Shown: piece by piece, positions 1-10,606 of the stretch
How positions within the stretch are numbered: the stretch's first letter is position 1
How the letters are laid out: the number at the start of each line of letters is the position of its first letter
Source of the DNA: JBKHXF01 sp046566145
GTDB lineage: Bacteria > Actinomycetota > Nitriliruptoria > Nitriliruptorales > Nitriliruptoraceae
Direction: 5' to 3'
Assembly: GCA_046566145.1 (NCBI GenBank)
Contig: JBKHXF010000032.1
Coordinates: 1 to 64,000, forward strand
DNA length: 64,000 nt
Position numbers and translations under genes: made by a program
The notes under the pieces: model-generated
The model's database searches: none
What the model was told of the DNA's origin: nothing
What the model saw: only the letters and a program-made list of their open reading frames with translations

Positions 1-35
1 CCGCGGTCCGTCTCCCGGGCCGCCTGTTCTGTGCT

Positions 36-62
36 CGGACCCCCACACGCCCCGTGGGTCCG
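36..62 (+). terminator. imperfect hairpin upstream of rplM
   Basis: CGGACCC at 36-42 pairs with GGGTCCG at 56-62, with an extra partly paired CAC/GTG inside. It could end a gene lying left of the window or be part of an rplM leader. Nothing else is recognisable in bases 1-182 apart from the rplM ribosome binding site. Confidence 0.3.
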
Positions 63-182
63 TGCGTGGAGATCGCCGGACACCACCGCCAGGGGATGCC
101 ACCTCAGCGCGCGTGGAGCGGCGCACACGTCAGCCCGAGCACGGTGGGACCAGCCACGTCCCGCCACCACGAGGAACCATCC

Positions 183-627
183 ATGAAGACGTACAGCCCC
201 AGCGCCAAGGACATCCAGCGCGCGTGGTACGTGGTCGACGCCGAGGGCCTGACCCTCGGTCGGCTCGCGACCCGTGTCGCCACCGTCCTGCGCGGCAAGC
301 ACAAGCCGACCTACACCCCCCACATGGACATGGGCGACCACGTGATCGTGGTCAACGCCGACAAGGTCCGCCTGGTGGGCGAGAAGGGCGGCCAGAAGGT
401 CTACCACCGTCACTCCGGCTACCCGGGCGGCATCAAGTCCGTCCCGTTCACCCGGATGATGGAGCGCTCCCCGGAGCGCGTCATCGAGCAGGCCGTCCAC
501 GGCATGCTGCCGAAGAACCGTCTCGGCCGCGCGATGGGCAAGAAGCTCAAGGTCTACGCGGGTCCCGAGCACCCGCACGCCGCGCAGAAGCCGCAGCCGT
601 TCCCGCTCGAGATGGAGGACGCCACCG

Positions 628-635
<8 letters not shown>
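183..635 (+). CDS. rplM: 50S ribosomal protein L13
   Basis: Large-subunit ribosomal protein of 150 residues, close to the usual 142-147. The start is the ATG at 183, preceded by GAGGA at 171-175 with 7 bases spacing. The open frame continues upstream, but those residues are not L13-like. Family features include the N-terminal block ending in TLGRLAT, the central HMDMGDHVIVVNADKV block, GGIKSVPF, and MLPKNRLGR near the end. It overlaps rpsI by 8 bases, the conserved bacterial L13-S9 pair, which implies one transcript and translational coupling. Confidence 0.97.
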
Positions 636-1011
<376 letters not shown>

Positions 1012-1035
1012 CGAGCGGCACGACCAACGCACAGC

Positions 1036-1064
1036 CCGACGCCGCCCCACGTGGGCGGCGTCGG
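1036..1064 (+). terminator. terminator after rplM-rpsI
   Basis: Perfect 12-bp stem: CCGACGCCGCCC (1036-1047) pairs with GGGCGGCGTCGG (1053-1064) around a CACGT loop, followed by TCGTTG. There is no long T run, as is common in high-GC actinobacteria. Its position between rpsI and glmM fits a terminator or an attenuator for glmM read-through. Confidence 0.7.
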
Positions 1065-1084
1065 TCGTTGCAGGAGGCACACCG

Positions 1085-2428
1085 GTGGGACGCATCTTCG
1101 GCACCGACGGCATCCGTGGCCGTGCCAACGAGCTGCTGACGCCCGAGCTCGCCGTGCGGCTCGGCCGGGCCGTGGTCACGCTGCTGGCCGAGGAGGGCAC
1201 GGCGCGCCCGACCGTGCTCGTGGGGCGCGACCCCCGGTGGTCGGGTGAGATGCTCGAGGCGGCCCTCGTCGCCGGCATCACCTCCGCCGGCGGTGACGCG
1301 GTCCTGCTCGGCGTGATCCCGACGCCGGCGGTGGCGCACCTGACCTCGGTGGGTGGGGCGGCCGCCGGCGCGGTCATCTCCGCGTCCCACAACCCGGTCG
1401 GGGACAACGGCATCAAGTTCTTCGGCCCGGACGGGTTCAAGCTCACCGACGCGGAGGAGGCCCGGTTCGAGGAGCTGCTGGAGGACGACGCCGAGCTGCG
1501 TCGCCCCACCGGTGTGGACGTCGGTCGCGCCTCGGACGACCCCACCGCGCTCGACCGCTACGTGGACCACGTGGTCGCGGCCTCGTCGGTCGACCTGACC
1601 GGGACGACCGTGGTCGTGGACGGCGCGAACGGGGCCGCGAGCCTGGCGGCGCCGGCCGTGTACCGCCGGCTCGGCGCCACGGTCCACGCCCTGCACTGCG
1701 CGCCCGACGGGCGCAACATCAACGACGGCGTCGGCTCCACCCACCCCGCGGTGGTGTGCGCGGCCGTCCGGGAGCTCGGTGCCGACGTCGGCATCGCCCA
1801 CGACGGCGACGCGGACCGGCTCATCGCCGCAACCGCGTCCGGCGCCGAGGTGGACGGCGACGTGATCCTCGCGATCCTCGCCCGCGACATGCAGGCGGCC
1901 GGCACGCTGGCGCACGACACCGTCGTCACCACGGTCATGACCAACCTCGGCTTCAAGCGCGCCATGACGGGGCTCGGGATCGACGTGGTCGAGACCGCCG
2001 TCGGCGACCGCTACGTCCTCGAGGCCATGCGTGAACGTGGCTGCAACCTCGGCGGCGAGCAGTCCGGGCACCTCATCACCCTCGACCACGCCACCACCGG
2101 CGACGGGGTGCTCTCCGCGGTCCATCTGCTCGGGACCGTCGTCGGTTCCGGCGCCTCGCTCGACGAGCTCGCGACCGTCATGACCCGCCTGCCGCAGACG
2201 CTGCGGAACGTGTCCGGCGTCGCGCGCGAGCGGCTCGCCGACTGCGCACCCGTGTGGGACGCGGTCGCGGCGGAGGAGGCGCGACTCGGCGACGACGGGC
2301 GCGTGCTGGTGCGCCCGTCCGGCACCGAGCCCCTGGTCCGCGTCATGGTGGAGGCCCCGACGCTCCAGGACGCCGAGGCCAGCGCCGGGCGCATCGCCGC
2401 GGCCGTCTCGGCGCACCTCGCGCTCTGA
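1085..2428 (+). CDS. glmM: phosphoglucosamine mutase
   Basis: Converts glucosamine-6-phosphate to glucosamine-1-phosphate on the way to UDP-GlcNAc for peptidoglycan and surface glycans. The protein has 447 residues, the family's usual length. The GTG at 1085 is chosen because AGGAGG at 1072-1077 precedes it by 7 bases and the protein then begins VGRIFGTDGIRG, the standard N-terminus. The active-site serine loop reads ISASHNPVGDNG, the metal-binding loop is DGDADR, the sugar-binding loop is GGEQSGH, and the C-terminal phosphate-binding motif is RPSGTEP. All are intact. glmS follows 104 bases downstream and supplies the substrate. Confidence 0.96.
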   Translation: MGRIFGTDGIRGRANELLTPELAVRLGRAVVTLLAEEGTARPTVLVGRDPRWSGEMLEAALVAGITSAGGDAVLLGVIPTPAVAHLTSVGGAAAGAVISASHNPVGDNGIKFFGPDGFKLTDAEEARFEELLEDDAELRRPTGVDVGRASDDPTALDRYVDHVVAASSVDLTGTTVVVDGANGAASLAAPAVYRRLGATVHALHCAPDGRNINDGVGSTHPAVVCAAVRELGADVGIAHDGDADRLIAATASGAEVDGDVILAILARDMQAAGTLAHDTVVTTVMTNLGFKRAMTGLGIDVVETAVGDRYVLEAMRERGCNLGGEQSGHLITLDHATTGDGVLSAVHLLGTVVGSGASLDELATVMTRLPQTLRNVSGVARERLADCAPVWDAVAAEEARLGDDGRVLVRPSGTEPLVRVMVEAPTLQDAEASAGRIAAAVSAHLAL

Positions 2429-2494
2429 GGCCCCCCGGACGGCCCGGGCCGCACGCCGGTGACCGCCGGGGGTCGGCGCCGGCGGCCGCAGCGG

Positions 2495-2500
2495 TAGCCT
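2495..2500 (+). promoter_or_regulatory. candidate -10 element of glmS
   Basis: TAGCCT lies 33 bases before the glmS start. It fits the TAnnnT -10 pattern found ahead of most transcription units in this window. No convincing -35 is visible. Confidence 0.35.
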
Positions 2501-2532
2501 CGGGGCCGGCCACCGTCAGGAGCACCGCCACA

Positions 2533-4386
<1,854 letters not shown>

Positions 4387-4396
4387 GCGTCCCCGA

Positions 4397-6040
4397 GTGA
4401 GCGCCGGCGCCCCCACCGAGATCCCCCTGGTCGACGCGGCCGGGGCTCGGGCCGGCGACCGCGCGGCGGTGGAGGCCGGGACCTCGTGGGAGGCGCTGCT
4501 CGCCCGCGCCGGCGGCCACCTCGCCCGCGCGGTGGTCCGCGCCGGCGGGGGGCACGCCTACGGGCTGAAGGTCACGCTCGTCGTCGGCAAGGGCGACAAC
4601 GGGGGTGACGGCTGGGAGGCGGCGTCCCGACTCGCCGCCCTCGGCGCCGCCCCGTGGGTGGTCGCGGTGCACGGCACCGACGTCGAGACCTCGCCGCACA
4701 GCGCGGCCGCCCGGGACCGCTGGCTCCGCGCCGGCGGTCGCACGTCGGCCGGCACCGACGAGCTGTCGGTGGCGCTCGCGGGGGCGGACGTCGCCGTCGA
4801 CTGCCTCCTCGGCACCGGGACCGAGGGGGACCCGCGTGGCGTGGTGGCGGCGGGGGTGGAGGCGCTGCTCGACGCGCACGCCGCCGGCACGACCGTGGTG
4901 GCCTGTGACGTCCCGACGGGCGTCTCCGCCGACGACGGGAGGGTGGGGACGCCGGCGGTCGTCGCCGACCTGACCGTCACCTTCGGGACGCACACGCGCG
5001 GGCTCTGGCTCCACCCCGGATCGGCGCACGTCGGCGAGGTCGTCGTCGGGGAGCTCGGACCCACGTACGAGGTCCCCGCGACCGACGCGGACGGGCGGCG
5101 GTGGCGTGGCCTGACGGCCGCCGGCGCGGCCCCGCCGCGCTACCGGTCCGACGCCGACAAGCGCGCCCGCGGCACGGTGCTGGTCGTCGGGGGGCAGCTC
5201 GCGACCCCGGGGGCGGCGGCGCTCGCCGGCGCCGCGGCGCTGCGGGCCGGCGCGGGCCTCGTCACCGTCGCGACGCCGGCGCCGCCGGCGGCCATCGTCG
5301 GCACCGACCCGGGCATGATGACGACGGCGCTGCCGGCGGACGTCGACGGGGCCGTCGCCGCCGGCGCGGCCGACCTGCTCGGGCCGCGCGCCTGGGACGC
5401 CGACTGCGTGGTCGCCGGTCCGGGCCTCGGGTACGGCACGGGGGCGCGCGAGGTGGTCCTGCGCCTGCGGGCCACCGCCCGCCGCCTCGTCCTCGACGCC
5501 GACGCGCTCAACGTCCACCGTGACGTCCCCGGCCTCCTCGGTGAGCACGCCGGCGAGCTCGTCCTGACCCCCCACGCCGGCGAGCTGGCCCGCATCGGTG
5601 GCGGCAGCGACGCCGACGACGCGTGGGCCAACCGGGTCGAGCGGGTGCCGGAGCTCGCGGCGCGCTACCGCGCCACCATCGTCGCGAAGGGGCCGGGGAC
5701 GATCGTCGCCGCGCCGGACGGGCGGGTCTGGGTCACGCCGGTCGCCGCGCCGGCGCTCGGGTCCGGCGGGGCCGGCGACGTGCTCGCCGGCATCATCGGG
5801 GCCGCGCTCGCCTCGTCCGCGGGCGGTGCCACCCGGTTCCCGGGCAGCGCCGTGCCGGACCTCCCGCGCACCGTCGCGCAGGCGGTGTGGTGGCACGCGG
5901 CGGCCGGGCTCGTGGCCGGGCGGGGGCGCGCCGACCGGGCCACCGCCGTCGACGTGGTCGGGGCGCTCCCCGAGGCGCTGGAGGAGCTCCGGGCGCGCGC
6001 CGAGGACGACCCGTGCTGGCCGTTCGGCGAGCGACCGTGA
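4397..6040 (+). CDS. nnr: bifunctional NAD(P)H-hydrate epimerase / ADP-dependent NAD(P)H-hydrate dehydratase
   Basis: Repairs hydrated NADH/NADPH: one domain interconverts the R and S hydrates and the other dehydrates the S form using ADP. In this 547-residue protein the N-terminal YjeF_N epimerase domain carries GKGDNGGDG, DCLLGTGT and CDVPTGVSADDG. The C-terminal ribokinase-like dehydratase domain (from about residue 250) carries VLVVGG, GAGLVTVATP, LTPHAGELARI and the GSGGAGDVLAG anion-hole motif. The GTG at 4397 starts 11 bases after the glmS stop without a strong ribosome site, so coupling to glmS is likely. Its last bases overlap alr. Confidence 0.94.
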   Translation: MSAGAPTEIPLVDAAGARAGDRAAVEAGTSWEALLARAGGHLARAVVRAGGGHAYGLKVTLVVGKGDNGGDGWEAASRLAALGAAPWVVAVHGTDVETSPHSAAARDRWLRAGGRTSAGTDELSVALAGADVAVDCLLGTGTEGDPRGVVAAGVEALLDAHAAGTTVVACDVPTGVSADDGRVGTPAVVADLTVTFGTHTRGLWLHPGSAHVGEVVVGELGPTYEVPATDADGRRWRGLTAAGAAPPRYRSDADKRARGTVLVVGGQLATPGAAALAGAAALRAGAGLVTVATPAPPAAIVGTDPGMMTTALPADVDGAVAAGAADLLGPRAWDADCVVAGPGLGYGTGAREVVLRLRATARRLVLDADALNVHRDVPGLLGEHAGELVLTPHAGELARIGGGSDADDAWANRVERVPELAARYRATIVAKGPGTIVAAPDGRVWVTPVAAPALGSGGAGDVLAGIIGAALASSAGGATRFPGSAVPDLPRTVAQAVWWHAAAGLVAGRGRADRATAVDVVGALPEALEELRARAEDDPCWPFGERP

Positions 6041-7194
6041 CCCGGGACCGCGCCGGCGGGGAGCCGGGTGGACCGGTCCGCCCGACCCGGGTCGTGGTCG
6101 ACCTGGCGGCGATCCGGCACAACGCGGCCCGGCTCGGTGAGCTCGTCGACGGTGCCGTGGTCATGGCCGTCGTCAAGGCCGACGGGTACGGGCACGGGGC
6201 CGTGCCGGTCGCCCGGGCGGCGCTGGAGGGCGGCGCGACCTGGCTGGCCGTCGCACTGGTCGAGGAGGGGGAGGCCCTGCGCGCCGCCGGCGTCGACGCG
6301 CCGGTGCTCGTGCTGACGGAGCCCCCGGTCGCGCACGTCGACCGGCTGCTCGACGCCGACCTCACTCCCACGCTCTACACGCCGGAGTTCGGTGCGGCGC
6401 TGGACGCCGCCGGCGCGGCTCGCGGCCGCACCGTCGCCGTCCACCTCAAGGTCGACACCGGGATGGCCCGGGTCGGCGTCCCACCGGCCGAGCGCGCCGC
6501 GCTGCTCCGGACGGTGACCGGCTGGCGCCACGTGCACACCGAGGCGATCTGGACCCACCTCGCGCGGGCCGACGACCCCGACCCCGACGGGGTCGCGTCC
6601 GTCGAGGCCCAGCTCGACCGGCTCGACGCCGCCCTCGAGGAGGCCGCCGGCGCCGGCCTCGAGTGGGACCTCGTCCACACCGCCAACTCGGCCGGGGCCC
6701 TGTGCCACCCGCGGGCACGGCGAGACCTCGTCCGACCCGGCATCGCGCTGTACGGCCTCTCCCCGTCGGCGGAGGTCGACGTCGCCGAGCACGGGCTGCG
6801 CCCGGCGCTGTCCCTGGTGACCGACGTGCGCTTCGTGAAGCGCGTCGAGGCGGGGACCCCCGTGTCGTACGGGCACCGCTGGCGCGCGCCGGCGGACGGG
6901 TGGCTCGCGACGCTGCAGGTCGGCTACGCGGACGGCGTGCCCCGTGCGCTGACCAACCGGGCGGAGGTGCTCGTCGGCGGGGTGCGGCGGCCGCTGGTCG
7001 GGACCGTGTGCATGGACCAGGTGTGCGTGTGGTTCGGTGACGACGAGCCGACGCTGGGGGACGAGGTGGTGCTGCTCGGCGCCCAGGGTGACGAGGTCGT
7101 CCGGGTGGAGGAGTGGGCCGCCGCGGCGGACACGATCACCTACGAGCTGGTCACCCAGCTCACCGCCCGCCCGCCCCGCACCCACCGCGGCTGA
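6037..7194 (+). CDS. alr: alanine racemase
   Basis: PLP enzyme that makes D-alanine for peptidoglycan. It has 385 residues, within the usual range. The GTG start overlaps the nnr stop (GTGA), a pair order common in actinobacteria. The PLP lysine lies in AVVKADGYGHG, the second catalytic tyrosine in VSYGHRW, and RPGIALYG and GTVCMDQ are also present. A leading VTRDRAGGEPG stretch is non-conserved and the true start could be a few codons further in. With glmM/glmS it forms a small cell-wall precursor group. Confidence 0.95.
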   Translation: MTRDRAGGEPGGPVRPTRVVVDLAAIRHNAARLGELVDGAVVMAVVKADGYGHGAVPVARAALEGGATWLAVALVEEGEALRAAGVDAPVLVLTEPPVAHVDRLLDADLTPTLYTPEFGAALDAAGAARGRTVAVHLKVDTGMARVGVPPAERAALLRTVTGWRHVHTEAIWTHLARADDPDPDGVASVEAQLDRLDAALEEAAGAGLEWDLVHTANSAGALCHPRARRDLVRPGIALYGLSPSAEVDVAEHGLRPALSLVTDVRFVKRVEAGTPVSYGHRWRAPADGWLATLQVGYADGVPRALTNRAEVLVGGVRRPLVGTVCMDQVCVWFGDDEPTLGDEVVLLGAQGDEVVRVEEWAAAADTITYELVTQLTARPPRTHRG

Positions 7195-7233
7195 GCACCC
7201 GGCCCCGCCTTCCGGGCCGGTCCGGCCCCACGC

Positions 7234-7239
7234 TACGGT
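7234..7239 (+). promoter_or_regulatory. candidate -10 element of the alpha/beta hydrolase gene
   Basis: TACGGT lies 36 bases before the GTG at 7276. A weak CCGGCCC/GGGCCGG hairpin (about 7199-7220) just upstream may terminate alr transcription. Confidence 0.35.
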
Positions 7240-7275
7240 GCGCCGGCTGCCACACACGTCACCGAGGGAGGACCC

Positions 7276-8313
7276 GTGGGTCGCGCCGGACGCTGGGCAC
7301 TGGCCGGGCTCGCCGCCGTCGGCGGCGCCGCGGTCGGGTACGCCGCGGAGCGACGGGTCCTGCGTGAGCGGCTGGACGTGCCGGAGCCCGCGGGCCCCCC
7401 GCTCGGGACCGTCGCCGGTGAGGTCAGCGAGCTCGAGGGGCCCGACGGGGTCCGCATCACGGTCGAGTGCTACGGCCCGCCGGGTGCCCCGACCCTGGTG
7501 TTCTCGCACGGCTGGGTGTGCTCGGGGCGCGTCTGGCACGAGCAGGTCGTCGCGCTCTCCGACCGGTACCGCATCGTCACCTACGACCAGCCGGGACACG
7601 CGCGCTCGTCGATGCCGCGCTCGCGCCAGTACTCCCTCGACCTGTTCGGCGACACGCTCGCCGCCGTCGTGCGGGAGCACGGCGGGCCGGGCCCCGTGGT
7701 GCTGTGCGGCCACAGCCTCGGTGGGATGACGGTGCTGAACCTCGCCCGTCGCCACGGCGGCCTGCTGCGCGAGCGGGTCGGTGCGGCGCTGCTGCTGTCG
7801 ACCACCTCGCGCGCTGCCGTGGACGACCTCACCTTCGGGTTCGGGATCCACTCGGTGGCCCGCGTCGAGAAGGCGATCCGCAAGGCCGTGGCCTTCGGGC
7901 GACCCGAGGCGACGTACCTCGCCGACCGCTTCTACCGGGCGTCGACCGACCTGTCGTTCCTGCTGACCCGCACCTTCGGGCTCGCGCGGGACGCCGAGCC
8001 GCGACACGTCGACTTCACCGAGCAGCTCCTGCTCGACTCCGACTTCCAGATGATCATGGGGACCCTCGCCCCGGTCCTGACCCTCGACGAGGACGCCGCC
8101 CTCGAGGCCCTCGACGTCCCGACGGTCGTGGTGGTCGGCGGGGCGGACAAGCTCACCCCCTCGGCCCTGTCCGCACGGATGGCCGAGCGGCTGCCCGACG
8201 GCAGCCTCCTGACGCTGCCCGGGATCGGGCACATGTCGCAGCTCGAGGCGGCCCCGACCGTGAACGCGCTGCTCGTCGAGCTCGCCGCCCGCGCCGCCGC
8301 GGACGCCGCCTGA
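7276..8313 (+). CDS. alpha/beta-fold hydrolase
   Basis: A 345-residue alpha/beta hydrolase; substrate unknown. The GTG at 7276 has GGGAGGA just upstream. An N-terminal hydrophobic stretch (WALAGLAAVGGAAVGYAA) may be a signal anchor. The oxyanion-side HGW follows VFSHG, the nucleophile elbow is GHSLGG, the acid is probably the Asp in VGGADKLTP, and the base is the His in GIGHMSQLE, so the catalytic triad looks complete. The stop overlaps the next ATG (TGATG), suggesting coupled translation with the P1-family peptidase. An esterase or a haloperoxidase-like lipase are both possible. Confidence 0.85.
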   Translation: MGRAGRWALAGLAAVGGAAVGYAAERRVLRERLDVPEPAGPPLGTVAGEVSELEGPDGVRITVECYGPPGAPTLVFSHGWVCSGRVWHEQVVALSDRYRIVTYDQPGHARSSMPRSRQYSLDLFGDTLAAVVREHGGPGPVVLCGHSLGGMTVLNLARRHGGLLRERVGAALLLSTTSRAAVDDLTFGFGIHSVARVEKAIRKAVAFGRPEATYLADRFYRASTDLSFLLTRTFGLARDAEPRHVDFTEQLLLDSDFQMIMGTLAPVLTLDEDAALEALDVPTVVVVGGADKLTPSALSARMAERLPDGSLLTLPGIGHMSQLEAAPTVNALLVELAARAAADAA

Positions 8314-9311
8314 TGGCGCTCGGGCTCCCGGACGTCCGCGTCGGCACCTGGGAGCACCCCCACGTGCCGACCGGCTGCACGGTCGTCCTGCCACCCGCCG
8401 GGACCCTCGGCGCCGTGGCCGTGCGGGGTGCGGCTCCCGGCACCCGTGAGGCGGCTGCGCTCGGCCCCGCGGGCAAGCTCACCGTCTGCCACGCCGTGGT
8501 GCTCGCCGGCGGTTCCGCGTACGGGCTCGCGGCCGCCGACGGGGTGGCTCGGGCGCTGGACGCCGACGGGATCGGCTACCCGGTCGGCCCGTGGCGCGTC
8601 CCCATCGTCGGGGCCGCGATCGTGCTCGACGTGGCCGTCGCGTTCCCCGACGCCCGCCCCGACGCGGCCGCCGGCGCGGCGGCCGTGGCGGCCGCCACCA
8701 CCGACGACCCGGCGCAGGGGGCGGTCGGCGCCGGCGCCGGCGCGACCGTCGCCAAGGTCGCCGGGCTCGCCGGCGCCTGGCGCGGCGGGCAGGGGTGGGC
8801 CGTCCGGCGCCACGGGGACCTCGTGGTGGGGGCGCTGGTGGTGAACAACGCGGTCGGCGAGGTGGTCGACGAGGACGGGACCGTGCTCACGCCGGCGGTC
8901 GCACCGGCCGGCGCGCCGCGGTTCCCCCTCGAGCTGCGCTCACCGGCGGACGCCGGCCACGGCGACGCCCCGTCGGGACCGGGCGAGGGGGGGCCGACCG
9001 GTGCGACCGTGATCGGGTGCGTCGTCACCAACGCCCGGCTCGACAAGGCCGAGGCGCACCGTGTCGCCGACCTCGCCCACGGTGGCGTCGTGCGCGCCGT
9101 GGTCCCGGCGCACACCACCTACGACGGCGACGCGCTGTTCTGCCTCGCCACCGGCGAGGTCGAGACCACCGTCGACGCCGTGGCGCACCTGGCCGTGGAG
9201 GCGGTGGCCGAGGCCGCGCGTGCGGGCCCGCGGCACGCGACCGGCCGACCGGCCCTGTCGCCACCGAGCGGCCCGACCTTCCCCGCCGTGCCGGGGCTCG
9301 CCGACGCCTGA
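8313..9311 (+). CDS. P1 (S58) family peptidase, DmpA/NylC-like
   Basis: A 332-residue protein of the self-cleaving Ntn-type P1 family, which includes L-aminopeptidase DmpA and nylon-oligomer hydrolase NylC. Family features: the VGHAT-like N-terminus is present as VGTWEHPHVPTGCTVVL, then CHAVVLAGGSAYGLAAADGV, the Gly/Ala-rich GAGAGATVAKVAG, VNNAVGEV, and the C-terminal VTNARLDKAEAHRVA followed by HTTYDGDALF. The likely nucleophile is the Thr of GATVIGC; the residue before it is Ala where many relatives have Asn, which may affect autocleavage. The ATG overlaps the preceding stop. A hairpin follows the gene. Confidence 0.85.
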   Translation: MALGLPDVRVGTWEHPHVPTGCTVVLPPAGTLGAVAVRGAAPGTREAAALGPAGKLTVCHAVVLAGGSAYGLAAADGVARALDADGIGYPVGPWRVPIVGAAIVLDVAVAFPDARPDAAAGAAAVAAATTDDPAQGAVGAGAGATVAKVAGLAGAWRGGQGWAVRRHGDLVVGALVVNNAVGEVVDEDGTVLTPAVAPAGAPRFPLELRSPADAGHGDAPSGPGEGGPTGATVIGCVVTNARLDKAEAHRVADLAHGGVVRAVVPAHTTYDGDALFCLATGEVETTVDAVAHLAVEAVAEAARAGPRHATGRPALSPPSGPTFPAVPGLADA

Positions 9312-9322
9312 CCCGCCCGCCG

Positions 9323-9339
9323 GCCGGGCGTCGCCCGGC
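9323..9339 (+). terminator. short terminator-like hairpin
   Basis: GCCGGGC (9323-9329) pairs with GCCCGGC (9333-9339) around a 3-base loop, 11 bases after the P1 peptidase stop and just before the next promoter. Confidence 0.4.
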
Positions 9340-9341
9340 GC

Positions 9342-9347
9342 TACCCT
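9342..9347 (+). promoter_or_regulatory. candidate -10 element for the UDG-tsaEB-rimI unit
   Basis: TACCCT in the context GCTACCCTCG, a form that recurs at 22301 and 27379. The leader to the GTG at 9435 would be about 80 bases, ending in GAGAGCAGGAGGACGC, which supplies the ribosome binding site. Confidence 0.35.
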
Positions 9348-9434
9348 CGCTGGACGCCCGCGCGCGCTGCCGCCGCGCACGGACCCCGGGCGACCGCCAC
9401 CGCGACGCGGCGCACCGAGAGCAGGAGGACGCGC

Positions 9435-10115
9435 GTGGCCGACCCGACCCCGCCCGGCCTCGCCGCGGGCAGCGACCCCTTCCGGGTCGACCCGGCGACC
9501 CTGCCGGCGTGGCGGGACGTCGAGCGCGACGCCCTCGGCTGCACCCGGTGCACCCTCGCGGAGCACCGCACCAAGGTCGTGTTCGGAACCGGGCCGACCG
9601 ACGCCGAGCTGCTGCTGCTCGGCACAGCACCGGGCCGGCAGGAGGACGTCCTCGGTCAGCCGTTCCAGGGCGCGGCCGGCAACGTCGTGACGAACTCGCT
9701 GGCGCAGGCCGGCATCCCCCGCGACGACGTCTACATCACCAACCTCGTGAAGTGCCACCCTCCGGACTCCCGGCCGCCCGAGCCGGCCGAGCTCGAGGCG
9801 TGCGCCATCCACCTCTTCGCCCAGCTCGCGCACGTGCGCCCCCGCGTCATCGTCACCTTCGGCGAGCTGCCGACGTGGGTGCTGCTGCGCCGGCGCGTCC
9901 CCATCGACCGGGTCGCCGGGTACCGACTCGACGTGTTCGACGGGGTGACCCTCGTCCCGACGTGGGACCCGATCCTCGCGGTGAAGGGCAACCCGACCGC
10001 GATGCGCTCCATCGGGCGCGACCTCGCCACGGCGAAGGCCGTCCTCGACGGTCGGCTCTCGAGCGGCAAGGACGCGGTCGCCGACGCCATGGCGCGACGG
10101 GACGGCGGGTCGTGA
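9435..10115 (+). CDS. uracil-DNA glycosylase family protein (family 4-like, altered active-site motifs)
   Basis: A 226-residue protein of the UDG superfamily, which removes uracil from DNA. All four iron-sulfur cysteines of family 4 are in place (C36, C39, C107, C123). The first motif reads GTAPGRQEDVLGQPFQG (residues 63-79), where family 4 normally has GE at the second position. The second motif, usually HP followed by Ser or Ala, reads WDP (177-179). Both classic catalytic positions are therefore substituted, so activity on uracil is uncertain. An AGGAGGA site precedes the GTG at 9435. It overlaps tsaE by 4 bases. Confidence 0.8.
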   Translation: MADPTPPGLAAGSDPFRVDPATLPAWRDVERDALGCTRCTLAEHRTKVVFGTGPTDAELLLLGTAPGRQEDVLGQPFQGAAGNVVTNSLAQAGIPRDDVYITNLVKCHPPDSRPPEPAELEACAIHLFAQLAHVRPRVIVTFGELPTWVLLRRRVPIDRVAGYRLDVFDGVTLVPTWDPILAVKGNPTAMRSIGRDLATAKAVLDGRLSSGKDAVADAMARRDGGS

Positions 10116-10606
10116 CCGACCGGCTCGTGCTGCGCTCGGACGGCCCCGAAGCCACCCGCGCGATCGGCGCCGCGCTGGCGGGCGTCCTGCGGCCCGGCGA
10201 CGTGGTCAGCCTCGCCGGGGAGCTCGGCGCCGGCAAGACGTGCCTGGTGCAGGGTCTCGCCCGTGCGCTCGGCGTCACGGAGCGGGTGACGTCGCCGACG
10301 TTCCTGCTCGTCAAGCAGTACGACGCCGCGCTGCCGGTCGTGCACTGCGACGTCTACCGGCTCGACCGGGTCGACGAGCTCGCCGACCTCGGTGACGACG
10401 TGCTCGCCCCGGACGTCCTGACGCTGGTGGAGTGGGGCGACGCCGTCGAGGCGGCCCTGCCGGCCGACCGGCTCGACGTGGTGCTGACCTTCGAGGGGGA
10501 CGACGAGACGGCGCCCCGTCTGCTGACGCTGACGGGCCGCGGTGCGGTCGCCGACCGGTCCGCCGAGCTCGCGGCGGCGCTGGAAGCCTGGCGGGCGGCC
10601 GCCTGA
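10112..10606 (+). CDS. tsaE: tRNA t6A biosynthesis ATPase TsaE
   Basis: ATPase partner of the TsaB-TsaD complex that makes N6-threonylcarbamoyl-adenosine at position 37 of ANN-decoding tRNAs. In this 164-residue protein the Walker A motif is GELGAGKT, followed by TSPTFLLVKQY, HCDVYRLD and LVEWGD, all family hallmarks. The GTG start overlaps the preceding stop, and its own TGA overlaps the tsaB ATG. The order tsaE-tsaB-rimI-tsaD is the standard actinobacterial arrangement. Confidence 0.95.
   Translation: MTDRLVLRSDGPEATRAIGAALAGVLRPGDVVSLAGELGAGKTCLVQGLARALGVTERVTSPTFLLVKQYDAALPVVHCDVYRLDRVDELADLGDDVLAPDVLTLVEWGDAVEAALPADRLDVVLTFEGDDETAPRLLTLTGRGAVADRSAELAAALEAWRAAA

Noticed and set aside
54..182. 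N-terminal extension of L13 from an upstream ATG
   Set aside because: The extra residues are not L13-like, and the ATG at 183 has the ribosome site and the family N-terminus.
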